Source of the DNA: Acidobacteriota bacterium
Lineage (GTDB): Bacteria > Acidobacteriota > Terriglobia > Terriglobales > Acidobacteriaceae
Length of the DNA: 8,903 nucleotides
Assembly (NCBI GenBank): GCA_021810735.1
Contig: JAJZIF010000122.1
Span: 1-8,903, forward strand
Reading direction: 5' to 3'
Shown here: positions 1 to 6,430 of the stretch, piece by piece
Layout: every line of letters begins with the position of its first letter
Numbering within the stretch: the first letter of the stretch is position 1
Notes under the pieces: model-generated
Seen by the model: only the letters and a program-made list of their open reading frames with translations
Database searches by the model: none
Told to the model about the DNA's origin: nothing
Made by a program: the position numbers and the translations under genes

Positions 1-2179
1 GTTCAAAGCCCTGGAGCATGTAACGGTAGCGCACTTTCTGTGGTGCAACGAAGCTGAGTCCCGCGTAGTGAATTTCAATCCGGGAGTGTCCTGGTGGAAC
101 CTTGAGTGCCGCCCGAATCGAGGCTGGCTCGTCATCGATACTTACCTGCTCGATGGCTACCTTTGGCGGTACGCGGTCCAGTTCCATGTGCGCGGGATTT
201 ACCACGGCGAGTCCCTTCAATGTGGCGAACCAGAGCCGCCCGTCCGCTGAACGCCAAGCTGCCGGGTGCCCTCCGCGGCTGCATTCGCTGATACCCATGC
301 CATCCGAGGCGCCGAAGACCGAGAAGGTCAGGTGTTGTGTCTCGCCATCGGCGTAATGATTGAGTGCGGAACGGCTTACGCGATAAATACCGTGTGTTGA
401 GCTCAACCAAAGATATCCCTCTCCGTCGTCCAAAATCGCGTAGATGCTATTGGGCAAGCCGGTCGCCTTGGAAGAAATGTCTGCAAACCTTCCATCCCGA
501 TAGCGGTTGAGTCCCCCGCCCTTGGTTGCAATCCACAGGGTATCCTGTCGGTCCTGATAGAGTGCCGTCACAATATCGCTTGAAAGTCCGTTCTGCGTGG
601 TAAAGTTTTCAAACTTCCCACGGGCGTAGCGCGTCAGGCCGCCCAGAGTGCCTATCCACAAGGCACCATTGCGCCGATCTTCGAGCATAGCGCCAATCAG
701 ATTGCTACCTAGCCCGTCCAATTGTGTGAAGGTAGTGAACTGTCCATTGTAGAAACGCGTCAGGCCATGGCGTGTGCCGATCCACACCGCACCGCCCGAT
801 CCTAAAAAGAGCGAGCGGACGAAATCATCCGGCAACCCATCCGCTGTGGTGTAGGCGCGAATCACTTTTCCATTGCGAAAGGCGTCGAACCCGTCGGGTG
901 TACCAATCCAGAGCGTTCCGTCAAGTCCTTCACGCAGGGCCAGCACAACGTCGCTCGAGAGTCCCTGCGCAGTGGTGAGCGTGGTGAAATGTCCGTTTCG
1001 ATAGCCACCCAGACCTGCGCCGTTGGTGCCAGCCCACATAGTGCCACCTTGGCCCTGAGTGACCGCGAGTACGTAGCTTCCCGCCAGCCCATCGCGTGCC
1101 GTGATGTTCGTAAAGGTGAGACTGCGCAACACGCCAAGGCCGTTTGATTCGAAACCCAGCCAAAGATCACCCTCGCGATCCTCAAATGCGGTCAACACCG
1201 TATTGCCCGATAGTTCGCTACTGTTGGGCAATGCGTTGATCTGATCGCCAGTCATCCGGGCCATACCCCGACTGGTGCCAATCCACAGGGCATGTTCTTG
1301 ATCGCGATATAGCAGATTGACCTGGTCCGAAGGCAAGCCATCGCGAGTGTGGTAGCCCCGCGCCTGGGTGCCCTGGACGTGAAAGAGTCCCTCATCGGTT
1401 CCAACCCACATGCCGTTGCCGGACGTGGCGAGTGCGGAGACGTAGACTGGATCCGGCAAGCCGGCTGGATGTACAGTCCGGCAAATGCGATCAGAGCATA
1501 CCTCCACGCCAGTGCCAGTGCCTGCCCAAACCGAGCCGTTGTCAGCCACCGCCATTGCCCGGATACTGACCTGCTGTCCTACGGCGATGAATTTCTCTGA
1601 GCCGGCGGCAGCTCGCAGCAGACCGCTGTCTGTCGCCAGCCAAAGCGCTCCATCCGCGGTTTCCAGCATTCGGCTTGCTTCTCCCATCGTGACGGGGAGC
1701 AAATTGCGAAACTTTCCGTCTTGTAGCAGATCCAAACCGCCTGCAGTCAAGGCCCAGATGTGACCAGAAGTATCTTGAAAAATCGAATAGGTTTCACCTG
1801 TCTGGGGCCAGCCGCGAAACTTACCATGGCTGTAACTGGCCGTACCCCCTGAGGTGCTGATCCACAGAGTCCCGGCACGATCCTGCATCAGGCCATAAAC
1901 GACATCGCTCGGAATCTGCGGGTATTTCTCGCTCGTGTACGTGACAAACTTTTCGCCGTCAAACCGTACTAGTCCACCCTCGGTGGCGACCCAGAGGAAC
2001 CCATCGTGCGATTGCAGAATCGCGTGAACTGTGTTTTGCGGCAGACCGCTTTCGGTTTGCCACACCTGGGCGCCATCCTGCCGTAACGGGACATGTGGAT
2101 CCAGCGCCAGGGCAGAACGCGCCATAACGGCGGCTAACAAAAGCGCAAGCAGCGGGCGAAGTCGATACGCGGGAACCAT
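1..2179 (-). CDS. Two-component-regulator-propeller sensor protein, N-terminal part (truncated by left edge)
   Basis: Reading the minus strand from the ATG at 2179-2177 gives 726 codons without a stop, to the window edge. A signal peptide is visible (basic start, Leu/Ala-rich core, cleavage near residue 25 after SALA). About 15 repeats of the form [LMIV]-W-[IVAL]-[GAS]-T-x-x-G-[LMF] follow, for example LWVATEGGLVRFDG near residues 60-75 and LWIGTLGGLTRYARG near 510, often preceded by D-G-L-[PS]-x-[DN]. These are Reg_prop blades and would fit two seven-bladed propellers. From about residue 668 the sequence (PPKVAIEQV, then VRYRYMLQGFE at the edge) matches the start of a Y_Y_Y domain. In this family a transmembrane helix and a cytoplasmic output domain follow (histidine kinase, GGDEF or LuxR-type HTH); that part is outside the window, so the output is unknown. 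No good Shine-Dalgarno precedes the ATG. The gene is divergent from the porin-Amt cluster. The propeller is expected to lie in the periplasm. Confidence 0.9.
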   Translation of the reverse strand, partial: MVPAYRLRPLLALLLAAVMARSALALDPHVPLRQDGAQVWQTESGLPQNTVHAILQSHDGFLWVATEGGLVRFDGEKFVTYTSEKYPQIPSDVVYGLMQDRAGTLWISTSGGTASYSHGKFRGWPQTGETYSIFQDTSGHIWALTAGGLDLLQDGKFRNLLPVTMGEASRMLETADGALWLATDSGLLRAAAGSEKFIAVGQQVSIRAMAVADNGSVWAGTGTGVEVCSDRICRTVHPAGLPDPVYVSALATSGNGMWVGTDEGLFHVQGTQARGYHTRDGLPSDQVNLLYRDQEHALWIGTSRGMARMTGDQINALPNSSELSGNTVLTAFEDREGDLWLGFESNGLGVLRSLTFTNITARDGLAGSYVLAVTQGQGGTMWAGTNGAGLGGYRNGHFTTLTTAQGLSSDVVLALREGLDGTLWIGTPDGFDAFRNGKVIRAYTTADGLPDDFVRSLFLGSGGAVWIGTRHGLTRFYNGQFTTFTQLDGLGSNLIGAMLEDRRNGALWIGTLGGLTRYARGKFENFTTQNGLSSDIVTALYQDRQDTLWIATKGGGLNRYRDGRFADISSKATGLPNSIYAILDDGEGYLWLSSTHGIYRVSRSALNHYADGETQHLTFSVFGASDGMGISECSRGGHPAAWRSADGRLWFATLKGLAVVNPAHMELDRVPPKVAIEQVSIDDEPASIRAALKVPPGHSRIEIHYAGLSFVAPQKVRYRYMLQGFE

Positions 2180-2211
2180 GAACAAAGTTTCTGCTTTGCA
2201 TAGTACAGACT

Positions 2212-2229
2212 TTGGCAGGTTTCACGCCA
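2212..2229. promoter_or_regulatory. Palindrome TTGGC-N9-GCCAA; operator or sigma-54-like site
   Basis: The bases read TTGGC, nine bases, then GCCAA, a perfect 5-bp inverted repeat. The same bases have GG-N10-GC spacing, the core of a -24/-12 sigma-54 promoter, on both strands; such a palindrome produces this spacing automatically. On the plus strand the -24 side (TTGGCAG) is good but the -12 side (ACGC) is poor. On the minus strand it reads TTGGCGT and CTGCC, about 35 bases before the sensor ATG. The site could be a sigma-54 promoter for either gene, or a dimeric repressor/activator operator, or chance. A link to nitrogen control is attractive because of the nearby amt gene but is only inferred. 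Confidence 0.35.
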
Positions 2230-2333
2230 AGCTGCCGCAAACTGATGGACGCTGTCTGCACCTGGCGCGAAATATCGACACGCTTAATCCGTCACCGTGT
2301 AAATTGCACATTTTCAATGACAACGCCTGTTCT

Positions 2334-2359
2334 TATGGCCTTTCCGTATGGTCTTTATG
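2334..2359. repeat. Imperfect 13-bp tandem duplication
   Basis: TATGGCCTTTCCG (2334-2346) is followed directly by TATGGTCTTTATG (2347-2359); the first ten bases match at nine positions. A further TTATGA occurs shortly downstream. It may be a spaced regulator-binding repeat or a small slippage duplication in an AT-rich stretch. Confidence 0.3.
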
Positions 2360-2424
2360 AATTCCTTATGACTGCCATGAGTTCCTACATACATCCAGGA
2401 CGCATGCAGTTCCAGCAGAAGCAA

Positions 2425-2453
2425 CCGGGGACCCAAAAGGCGGCGGGCCCCGG
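2425..2453 (+). promoter_or_regulatory. Strong GC hairpin in the porin 5' leader
   Basis: CCGGGG (2425-2430), a bulged A (2431) and CCC (2432-2434) pair with GGG (2445-2447) and CCCCGG (2448-2453). This gives nine G-C pairs around a 10-base loop (AAAAGGCGGC). No U-tract follows, so it is not a standard intrinsic terminator. It lies about 60 bases before the Shine-Dalgarno of the porin. A smaller hairpin (CGGA, five bases, TCCG; 2477-2489) follows. It may be a leader structure affecting mRNA stability or translation, or part of a regulatory RNA. I could not match it to a known riboswitch class. Confidence 0.45.
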
Positions 2454-2513
2454 CAAGCCTCTACCCAGATACTTCGCGGAATGTGTCCGTTCGACTGGCA
2501 GTGCACTTCATTT

Positions 2514-2519
2514 GGAGGA
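2514..2519 (+). promoter_or_regulatory. Ribosome-binding site deciding the porin start
   Basis: GGAGGA lies 8 bases before a TTG at 2528 and only 2 bases before a GTG at 2522. The ATT between them (2525) is a rare start. The spacing favours TTG 2528, which gives a protein beginning MKIISFSN, a typical signal-peptide start. An in-frame ATG at 2483 lies upstream of this site and is therefore unlikely to be the start. Confidence 0.65.
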
Positions 2520-2527
2520 CCGTGATT

Positions 2528-3721
2528 TTGAAAATCATCTCTTTTTCGAACGGACTGCTCGGAGCAGTTCTTTGGTGCGCCGTTTCAGCAGTGGCACAGC
2601 CGAATACGGTGGCGGCAGCAGCGCCCTCAGCCAGCTCAACTTCGGTTGCGCCAGCCGCTCCAGCCCCTGCACCTCCACCGCCGCCTCCAGTGTGGAGCGT
2701 TGGTGGGCTCCAATTCAGTGGACTCATGGATGGCTATTACAGCTACAACGATAACCGTCCCAGTAATGCCGCTAACGGCCAGACCAACGACCTTTATAAC
2801 TTCGACGACAAAACCGACCAGTTCAACCTGGCGATGGCCGAGCTCATCATCAACCACGATCCCAGCCCGATCGGCGTGCATGCCAATTTCATCTTCGGTC
2901 GTGCGAATGTTCTGATGCACTCGAGCACAGACAAGAACACCGACAACTACATCGAGCAGGCCTACGTCAGTGCGGTTCCGCCAAAGTGGCATGGGACTGA
3001 AATTGATTTTGGACAATTCGTTACTTCGGCGGGTGCTGAGGTCATCGAGGCTATGAACGATTGGAACTATTCTCGGTCGCTCCTCTTTGCCTGGGCGATT
3101 CCCTACTACCACTTCGGGCTCCGCACGTCGACGCCAGTCACTAAAAGCTGGACCGCCGGCTTGCAGGTGGTGAATGGCTGGAATGACGTCGTGAACAACA
3201 ATGGCGGGGTCACGATTGGCCTCACCAGCTTGTACACGAAGCCGAAGTACAACTGGGCCCTCAACTACTATGTTGGTCCATCCAATACCGATACGCAGAA
3301 TGGCTACCGGAACCTCATCGACACGACGCTGAATCTGACCCCTACCTCGAAGTTTGCCGCATACCTGAATTATGACTATGGCCAAAACCGCACGGCAGCT
3401 TCGGGAACCACTCCAGAAGATTCCGCGCACTGGCAGGGTGGAGCTGTCGCCGGCAACTATCAGTTCACTGCACACAATTCTTTCGCGTTGCGCGGCGAGT
3501 ACTTCGACGATAACCAGGGCTTCTCCACCGGTACGGCGCAGGCGGTGAAGGAGGTCACCGGCACCTACCAGTACAAGTGGGAACAGGGGCTGATGACCCG
3601 CGTGGAAGTCAGGCACGACTGGTCCAACGTAGCTTTCTTTCACAAGGGGAATTCGGAAATGGTGAAGGGCCAGACCACGGTGACAGTTGCGTTGATTGCC
3701 TTTTTTGGTCCGAAGCACTGA
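2528..3721 (+). CDS. Outer-membrane beta-barrel porin, BBP2 (OmpL-like) family
   Basis: Taken from the TTG at 2528 (8 bases after GGAGGA), this gives 397 residues. A GTG at 2522 is the alternative start. A signal peptide covers about residues 1-23, with predicted cleavage after AVA. An Ala/Ser/Pro-rich linker with a run of prolines (about 26-55) follows. From about residue 60 on, alternating polar and aromatic segments typical of an outer-membrane barrel run to the end, starting with VGGLQFSGLMDGYYSYN. Conserved-looking features of putative beta-barrel porin-2 are visible, including the stretch FGQFVTSAGAEVIEAMNDWN followed by YSRS, and a terminal strand ending FFGPKH. The protein should sit in the outer membrane and let small solutes reach the periplasm; the substrate cannot be read from the sequence. 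Its position at the head of a cluster ending in amtB suggests a role in nitrogen uptake (inference). Family call is confident, substrate unknown. Confidence 0.87.
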   Translation: MKIISFSNGLLGAVLWCAVSAVAQPNTVAAAAPSASSTSVAPAAPAPAPPPPPPVWSVGGLQFSGLMDGYYSYNDNRPSNAANGQTNDLYNFDDKTDQFNLAMAELIINHDPSPIGVHANFIFGRANVLMHSSTDKNTDNYIEQAYVSAVPPKWHGTEIDFGQFVTSAGAEVIEAMNDWNYSRSLLFAWAIPYYHFGLRTSTPVTKSWTAGLQVVNGWNDVVNNNGGVTIGLTSLYTKPKYNWALNYYVGPSNTDTQNGYRNLIDTTLNLTPTSKFAAYLNYDYGQNRTAASGTTPEDSAHWQGGAVAGNYQFTAHNSFALRGEYFDDNQGFSTGTAQAVKEVTGTYQYKWEQGLMTRVEVRHDWSNVAFFHKGNSEMVKGQTTVTVALIAFFGPKH

Positions 3722-3772
3722 CGCAGAGCGACGGAAAGGTCGAAGAAACCGAAATCTGTGAGGGAGACAATC

Positions 3773-4141
3773 ATGAATGAAAAGGCGCTACTTCTCGAAC
3801 TGCTGATATCCGGCTTTTTTGCCATTGCCTGCTTCAAGGCTCGGGCGGCAGAACCCGGAGAGATTGCGCTGCGGCCGCGCGATCTATTGAAGCTCGCCGA
3901 TCGCGTAGAGCGTATGAGCCGCTCGCGCTGGCAATGGTTCGCGATGGCCGGGGTTCTCATCCTGGTTCGCCTGCAGACCGGCGTGCCGATGGTTGTGGAA
4001 CTGACGGCCCTCATTCAGTTGATAGTGTTTCTCGCTCTACCGGGGCCAAAGCAGTGCCGGCCTGCCACAAATCCCCTGCAGGCCCGTAAGAACCGCAACG
4101 GGCGCAATGCATTCCCTGCTCCCCGCACCAGAGCACGCTAG
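3773..4141 (+). CDS. Small membrane protein of unknown function (122 aa)
   Basis: The ATG at 3773 is preceded at 5 bases by GAGGGAGA. An in-frame GTG at 3758 would lie upstream of that site and is less likely. The product is 122 residues. A hydrophobic segment runs from about 5 to 22 and is followed by FKARAAEPGE, which could be a signal peptide or membrane anchor. A basic amphipathic stretch (about 35-53, RPRDLLKLADRVERM) follows, then a hydrophobic region of about 56-90 that could form one or two helices. The tail (92-122) is rich in Arg, Lys, Asn and Pro. I do not recognise a family. The gene starts 51 bases after the porin stop, so co-transcription is likely. Its location between porin and amtB suggests an accessory role in the same process, which is inference only. 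Confidence 0.72.
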   Translation: MNEKALLLELLISGFFAIACFKARAAEPGEIALRPRDLLKLADRVERMSRSRWQWFAMAGVLILVRLQTGVPMVVELTALIQLIVFLALPGPKQCRPATNPLQARKNRNGRNAFPAPRTRAR

Positions 4142-4151
4142 TCTGCTCTGG
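4128..4151 (+). terminator. Hairpin spanning the stop codon of the 122-aa gene (possible attenuator)
   Basis: CCAGAGCA (4128-4135) pairs perfectly with TGCTCTGG (4144-4151) around an 8-base loop that contains the TAG stop codon at 4139-4141. No U-tract follows, so it is not a canonical intrinsic terminator. It could protect the 3' end of an upstream transcript, partially attenuate transcription, or reduce expression of the downstream genes. The 98-base gap to the next gene, longer than the others in the cluster, fits a processing or attenuation point. Confidence 0.4.
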
Positions 4152-4239
4152 CGTTGGAAGCTCAGCCCAAGGCGCTACATCCGCCAAAGTGTGGCGCGTG
4201 GACCCACTCTTAACTGAATTTCGTTCCGGAGGAAGTGAT

Positions 4240-4629
4240 ATGGCGGCAAACAAATCACAGGGCCGATCGTTTGGGCTCTTTCTCACAGGACTCACAGCGG
4301 CCTGCGCCGGCGTTGCAGTCATGCCAGGCGGTGTGGGTGTCGCGCTACTCATCGTGGGTCTGGTCCTTCTGGCAGCATCGATCATGATGTTCCTCAAGCT
4401 GAAACCACTCGAAGGAAAGCCTGCTCTCGGTGCCCAACCGGCGGTGATGAAACTCATCGGCGCGGCGCTTTCGGCAGGGGGCTGGATATTGGCACTGTTG
4501 GGATTGCACCTTACCTCATCTGTAGGCGGCCGGACGGTGATTGCCGTTATCGGGCTCGCGATCACCTTGTTCGGTATCGTTGTCATCCTGCCCTCTGCCT
4601 GCAACAAAAACGCCATCTGGAAGGCCTAA
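4240..4629 (+). CDS. Four-helix membrane protein of unknown function (129 aa)
   Basis: The start is the ATG at 4240, 6 bases after a strong GGAGGA (4228-4233). An in-frame GTG at 4189 lies upstream of that site and is rejected. The product has 129 residues. A short polar N-terminus (MAANKSQGRS) is followed by hydrophobic segments at about 11-28, 31-54, 69-90 and 97-118, consistent with four membrane helices. A short loop (55-68) rich in Lys, Pro and Gly separates the two pairs, and the C-terminus (CNKNAIWKA) is polar. No catalytic or binding motif is evident and I do not recognise a family. The gene ends 25 bases before amtB and is probably translated from the same transcript. It may be a small partner of the channel, but the sequence does not prove this. 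Confidence 0.78.
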   Translation: MAANKSQGRSFGLFLTGLTAACAGVAVMPGGVGVALLIVGLVLLAASIMMFLKLKPLEGKPALGAQPAVMKLIGAALSAGGWILALLGLHLTSSVGGRTVIAVIGLAITLFGIVVILPSACNKNAIWKA

Positions 4630-4654
4630 CTTCTTTAGGTACGGAGCCAAGTAC

Positions 4655-6301
4655 ATGAAAAGACTTCGCAATAAACTTCTGCTGTGCGCCATGGCTGTAC
4701 TACTCTCGCTGGGCAACGTGGCGCACGCTCAAACCGGGCCCGCTGAGGCTCAGCTGAAGGCCGCTGCCGCCGCCGCACCCACGCCTGCGCAGATGGCGCA
4801 GGGCGATCCGGGCGGGACGATGACCGGTACCATCAACGATGTACCCGTCTCAAACCCCAAGGTGGGCGTTACCGTCGGTGACGTTGCCAACCAGGTTGGC
4901 CAGAACAAAATCGCCATCAACTTTGTCTGGACGTTGGTAACCGGCTTCCTGGTGATGTTCATGCAGGCCGGGTTCGCCATGGTGGAGGCCGGTCTTTGCC
5001 GCGTAAAGAACGCGAATCACACCTACATGATGAACTTCACCGTATATGCTTGCGGGCTGTTCGCGTATTGGTTGATAGGTTTCGCCATACAAATGGGAGG
5101 GGCCGCGGGCAACGGCAATCTTGGCGGTCTAGCCTCGTTGAGTGGCGAACATATGCTTACCCTTTTCGGTACGCATTGGGGTATCTGGGGCGAAAAAGGC
5201 ATGTTCCTTTCAGGGCATACCTATGACGTTGGCGTGATGGTCATCTTCCTCTTTGAGATGGTCTTCATGGATACGGCACTGACCATTGTTACTGGTGCCG
5301 CCGCCGAGCGGTGGAAGTTCCTTACCTTCTGCGTTTCATCAGTTTTGATGGGCGCATTTACTTACCCACTCTTCGGGAACTGGGCATGGGGCGGCGGATG
5401 GCTGTCGGCTCTGGGCTCCAACCTCGGCCTTGGCCATGGCTATTGCGACTTCGCGGGCTCCGGCGTGGTGCATGCAGTGGGCGGCGTGACTGCCCTTGCA
5501 GTGGCTCTCATCATTGGGCCGCGCATTGGCAAGTTCAATAAGGACGGATCGAGCAATGCCATCATCGGCCATGACATTTCGGCTGTGCTGGTCGGTTGCT
5601 TCATTCTGGCCTTTGGCTGGTTCGGCTTCAACCCCGGCAGCACGCTGGGAGCTTCCGCGGCCGGTAACCTTCGCATCGGCACCATCGCAGTGGATACCAT
5701 GCTTGCCGGTTGCACCGGAACCTTTGGCGCGATTCTCTATATGTGGATCACCAAGGGCAAGCCGGACGCGTCGATGGCGGGTAACGGCCTGCTCGCTGGG
5801 CTGGTTGCTATTACGGCTCCCAGCGGCTTTGTGAACACCGTAGGCGCGGCCATCATTGGATTGATTGCCGGCGTGTTGGTTTGCTACAGCGTAGCCTTCG
5901 TCGAGAATGTCATGAAAGTCGATGATCCGGTCGGCGCCATCTCCGTCCATGGTACTTGCGGCCTGTGGGGTGTTCTTTCTGTAGGCCTCTTTGCTGACGG
6001 CAAGAGCAACTATGGTGGTGCGTGGAACGGCGTGAATGGCTCGGTGACTGGTCTATTCTACGGGGATCCCAACCAACTGGTCGCTCAACTGATTGGTATC
6101 GCCACACTCCTCGGTTTCGTTTTCACCTTCAGCTTTGTTCTTAACTGGATCCTAGATGTTCTGGTGGGTCAGCGTGTTTCCGCAGAGGCCGAGGTGGAAG
6201 GTCTTGATCTTCCAGAGATGGGTCAACTCGGATATCCCGAATTCATCTTTAAACCCGAACCCAGTTTCCTCACCTTGGCAGAAGCGCAAGCGACTGCCTA
6301 A
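4655..6301 (+). CDS. amtB: AmtB-type ammonium transporter with N-terminal signal peptide and extension
   Basis: 548 residues from the ATG at 4655, preceded by GGAG with an 8-base gap. It conducts ammonium/ammonia across the inner membrane. A signal peptide (1-25, ending AHA) and an Ala/Pro-rich linker (to about 85) precede the Amt core, which starts near KIAINFVWTLVTGFLVMFMQ. Residues matching the E. coli AmtB channel are visible: F204 (F107), W245 in WAWGGGW (W148), D265 in DFAGSGVVH (D160), the twin histidines H273 and H432 (H168, H318), and F325 and S329 in GWFGFNPGS (F215, S219). The third-helix segment reads VFMDTAL, as I recall for one Amt subgroup, rather than E. coli-like FACITVGL. 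The C-terminal tail (GLDLPEMGQLGYPE, about 516-529) resembles the PII-responsive GLDxxEHGExAY motif but has Met for His. No glnK is adjacent. It is the last gene before a strong terminator. Family assignment is very secure. Confidence 0.97.
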   Translation: MKRLRNKLLLCAMAVLLSLGNVAHAQTGPAEAQLKAAAAAAPTPAQMAQGDPGGTMTGTINDVPVSNPKVGVTVGDVANQVGQNKIAINFVWTLVTGFLVMFMQAGFAMVEAGLCRVKNANHTYMMNFTVYACGLFAYWLIGFAIQMGGAAGNGNLGGLASLSGEHMLTLFGTHWGIWGEKGMFLSGHTYDVGVMVIFLFEMVFMDTALTIVTGAAAERWKFLTFCVSSVLMGAFTYPLFGNWAWGGGWLSALGSNLGLGHGYCDFAGSGVVHAVGGVTALAVALIIGPRIGKFNKDGSSNAIIGHDISAVLVGCFILAFGWFGFNPGSTLGASAAGNLRIGTIAVDTMLAGCTGTFGAILYMWITKGKPDASMAGNGLLAGLVAITAPSGFVNTVGAAIIGLIAGVLVCYSVAFVENVMKVDDPVGAISVHGTCGLWGVLSVGLFADGKSNYGGAWNGVNGSVTGLFYGDPNQLVAQLIGIATLLGFVFTFSFVLNWILDVLVGQRVSAEAEVEGLDLPEMGQLGYPEFIFKPEPSFLTLAEAQATA

Positions 6302-6341
6302 ACCACAACCTCAACCTCCCTGTTCGTTCTCTCCTGAAAAG

Positions 6342-6382
6342 GGCAGGGTGAGCCAGCAAGATCTCACCCTGCCTTTTTTTTT
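6342..6382 (+). terminator. Intrinsic terminator after amtB
   Basis: GGCAGGGTGAG (6342-6352) pairs perfectly over 11 bases with CTCACCCTGCC (6363-6373), with a 10-base loop. Nine Ts (6374-6382) follow directly, and four As precede the stem at 6337-6340, so the stem could extend. It starts about 40 bases after the amtB stop and marks the end of the porin-amtB transcription unit. Confidence 0.93.
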
Positions 6383-6430
6383 GAATTGCCTGTTTCCGCC
6401 ACGAAATGGACCGGCCTGGAGTACAAATCA

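Larger units (their letters stand above)
2180..2527. other. Divergent intergenic region / porin leader
   Basis: Gene-free stretch between the divergent sensor gene and the porin gene. It holds, from left to right, a TTGGC-N9-GCCAA palindrome, a short imperfect 13-bp tandem repeat, a strong GC-rich hairpin and the porin ribosome-binding site. The part around 2250-2400 is visibly more AT-rich than the flanking genes. I could not find a convincing sigma-70 -35/-10 pair for the porin. For the minus-strand gene, TTGGCG with a TACTAT about 19 bases downstream (complement of 2201-2228 region) is a weak candidate. ORFs that can be drawn through here lack coding character. Confidence 0.6.

Noticed and set aside
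1485..1763. Small plus-strand open frames over the sensor gene (positions 68-2360)
   Set aside because: The minus-strand frame is open for 726 codons with regularly spaced propeller motifs in one consistent frame, so the plus-strand frames are shadows.
2212..2754. 180-codon plus-strand open frame across the intergenic region into the porin
   Set aside because: It overlaps the porin's signal-peptide and linker region in another frame, has no ribosome-binding site and no recognisable domain.
2636..3718. 360-codon open frame antisense to the porin gene
   Set aside because: It mirrors the porin almost end to end, its product is an Arg/Val/Glu-rich string without domain or membrane pattern, and the plus-strand protein has a clear signal peptide and barrel features. 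It is a shadow of codon bias.
4011..4616. 201-codon minus-strand open frame opposite the 122-aa and 129-aa genes
   Set aside because: It runs opposite the 129-aa gene, which has a strong ribosome-binding site and clear helices; the antisense product is a Pro/Thr/Ala/Arg-rich string.
5339..5950. 203-codon open frame antisense to amtB
   Set aside because: It lies wholly within a highly conserved Amt core and its product has no recognisable features.
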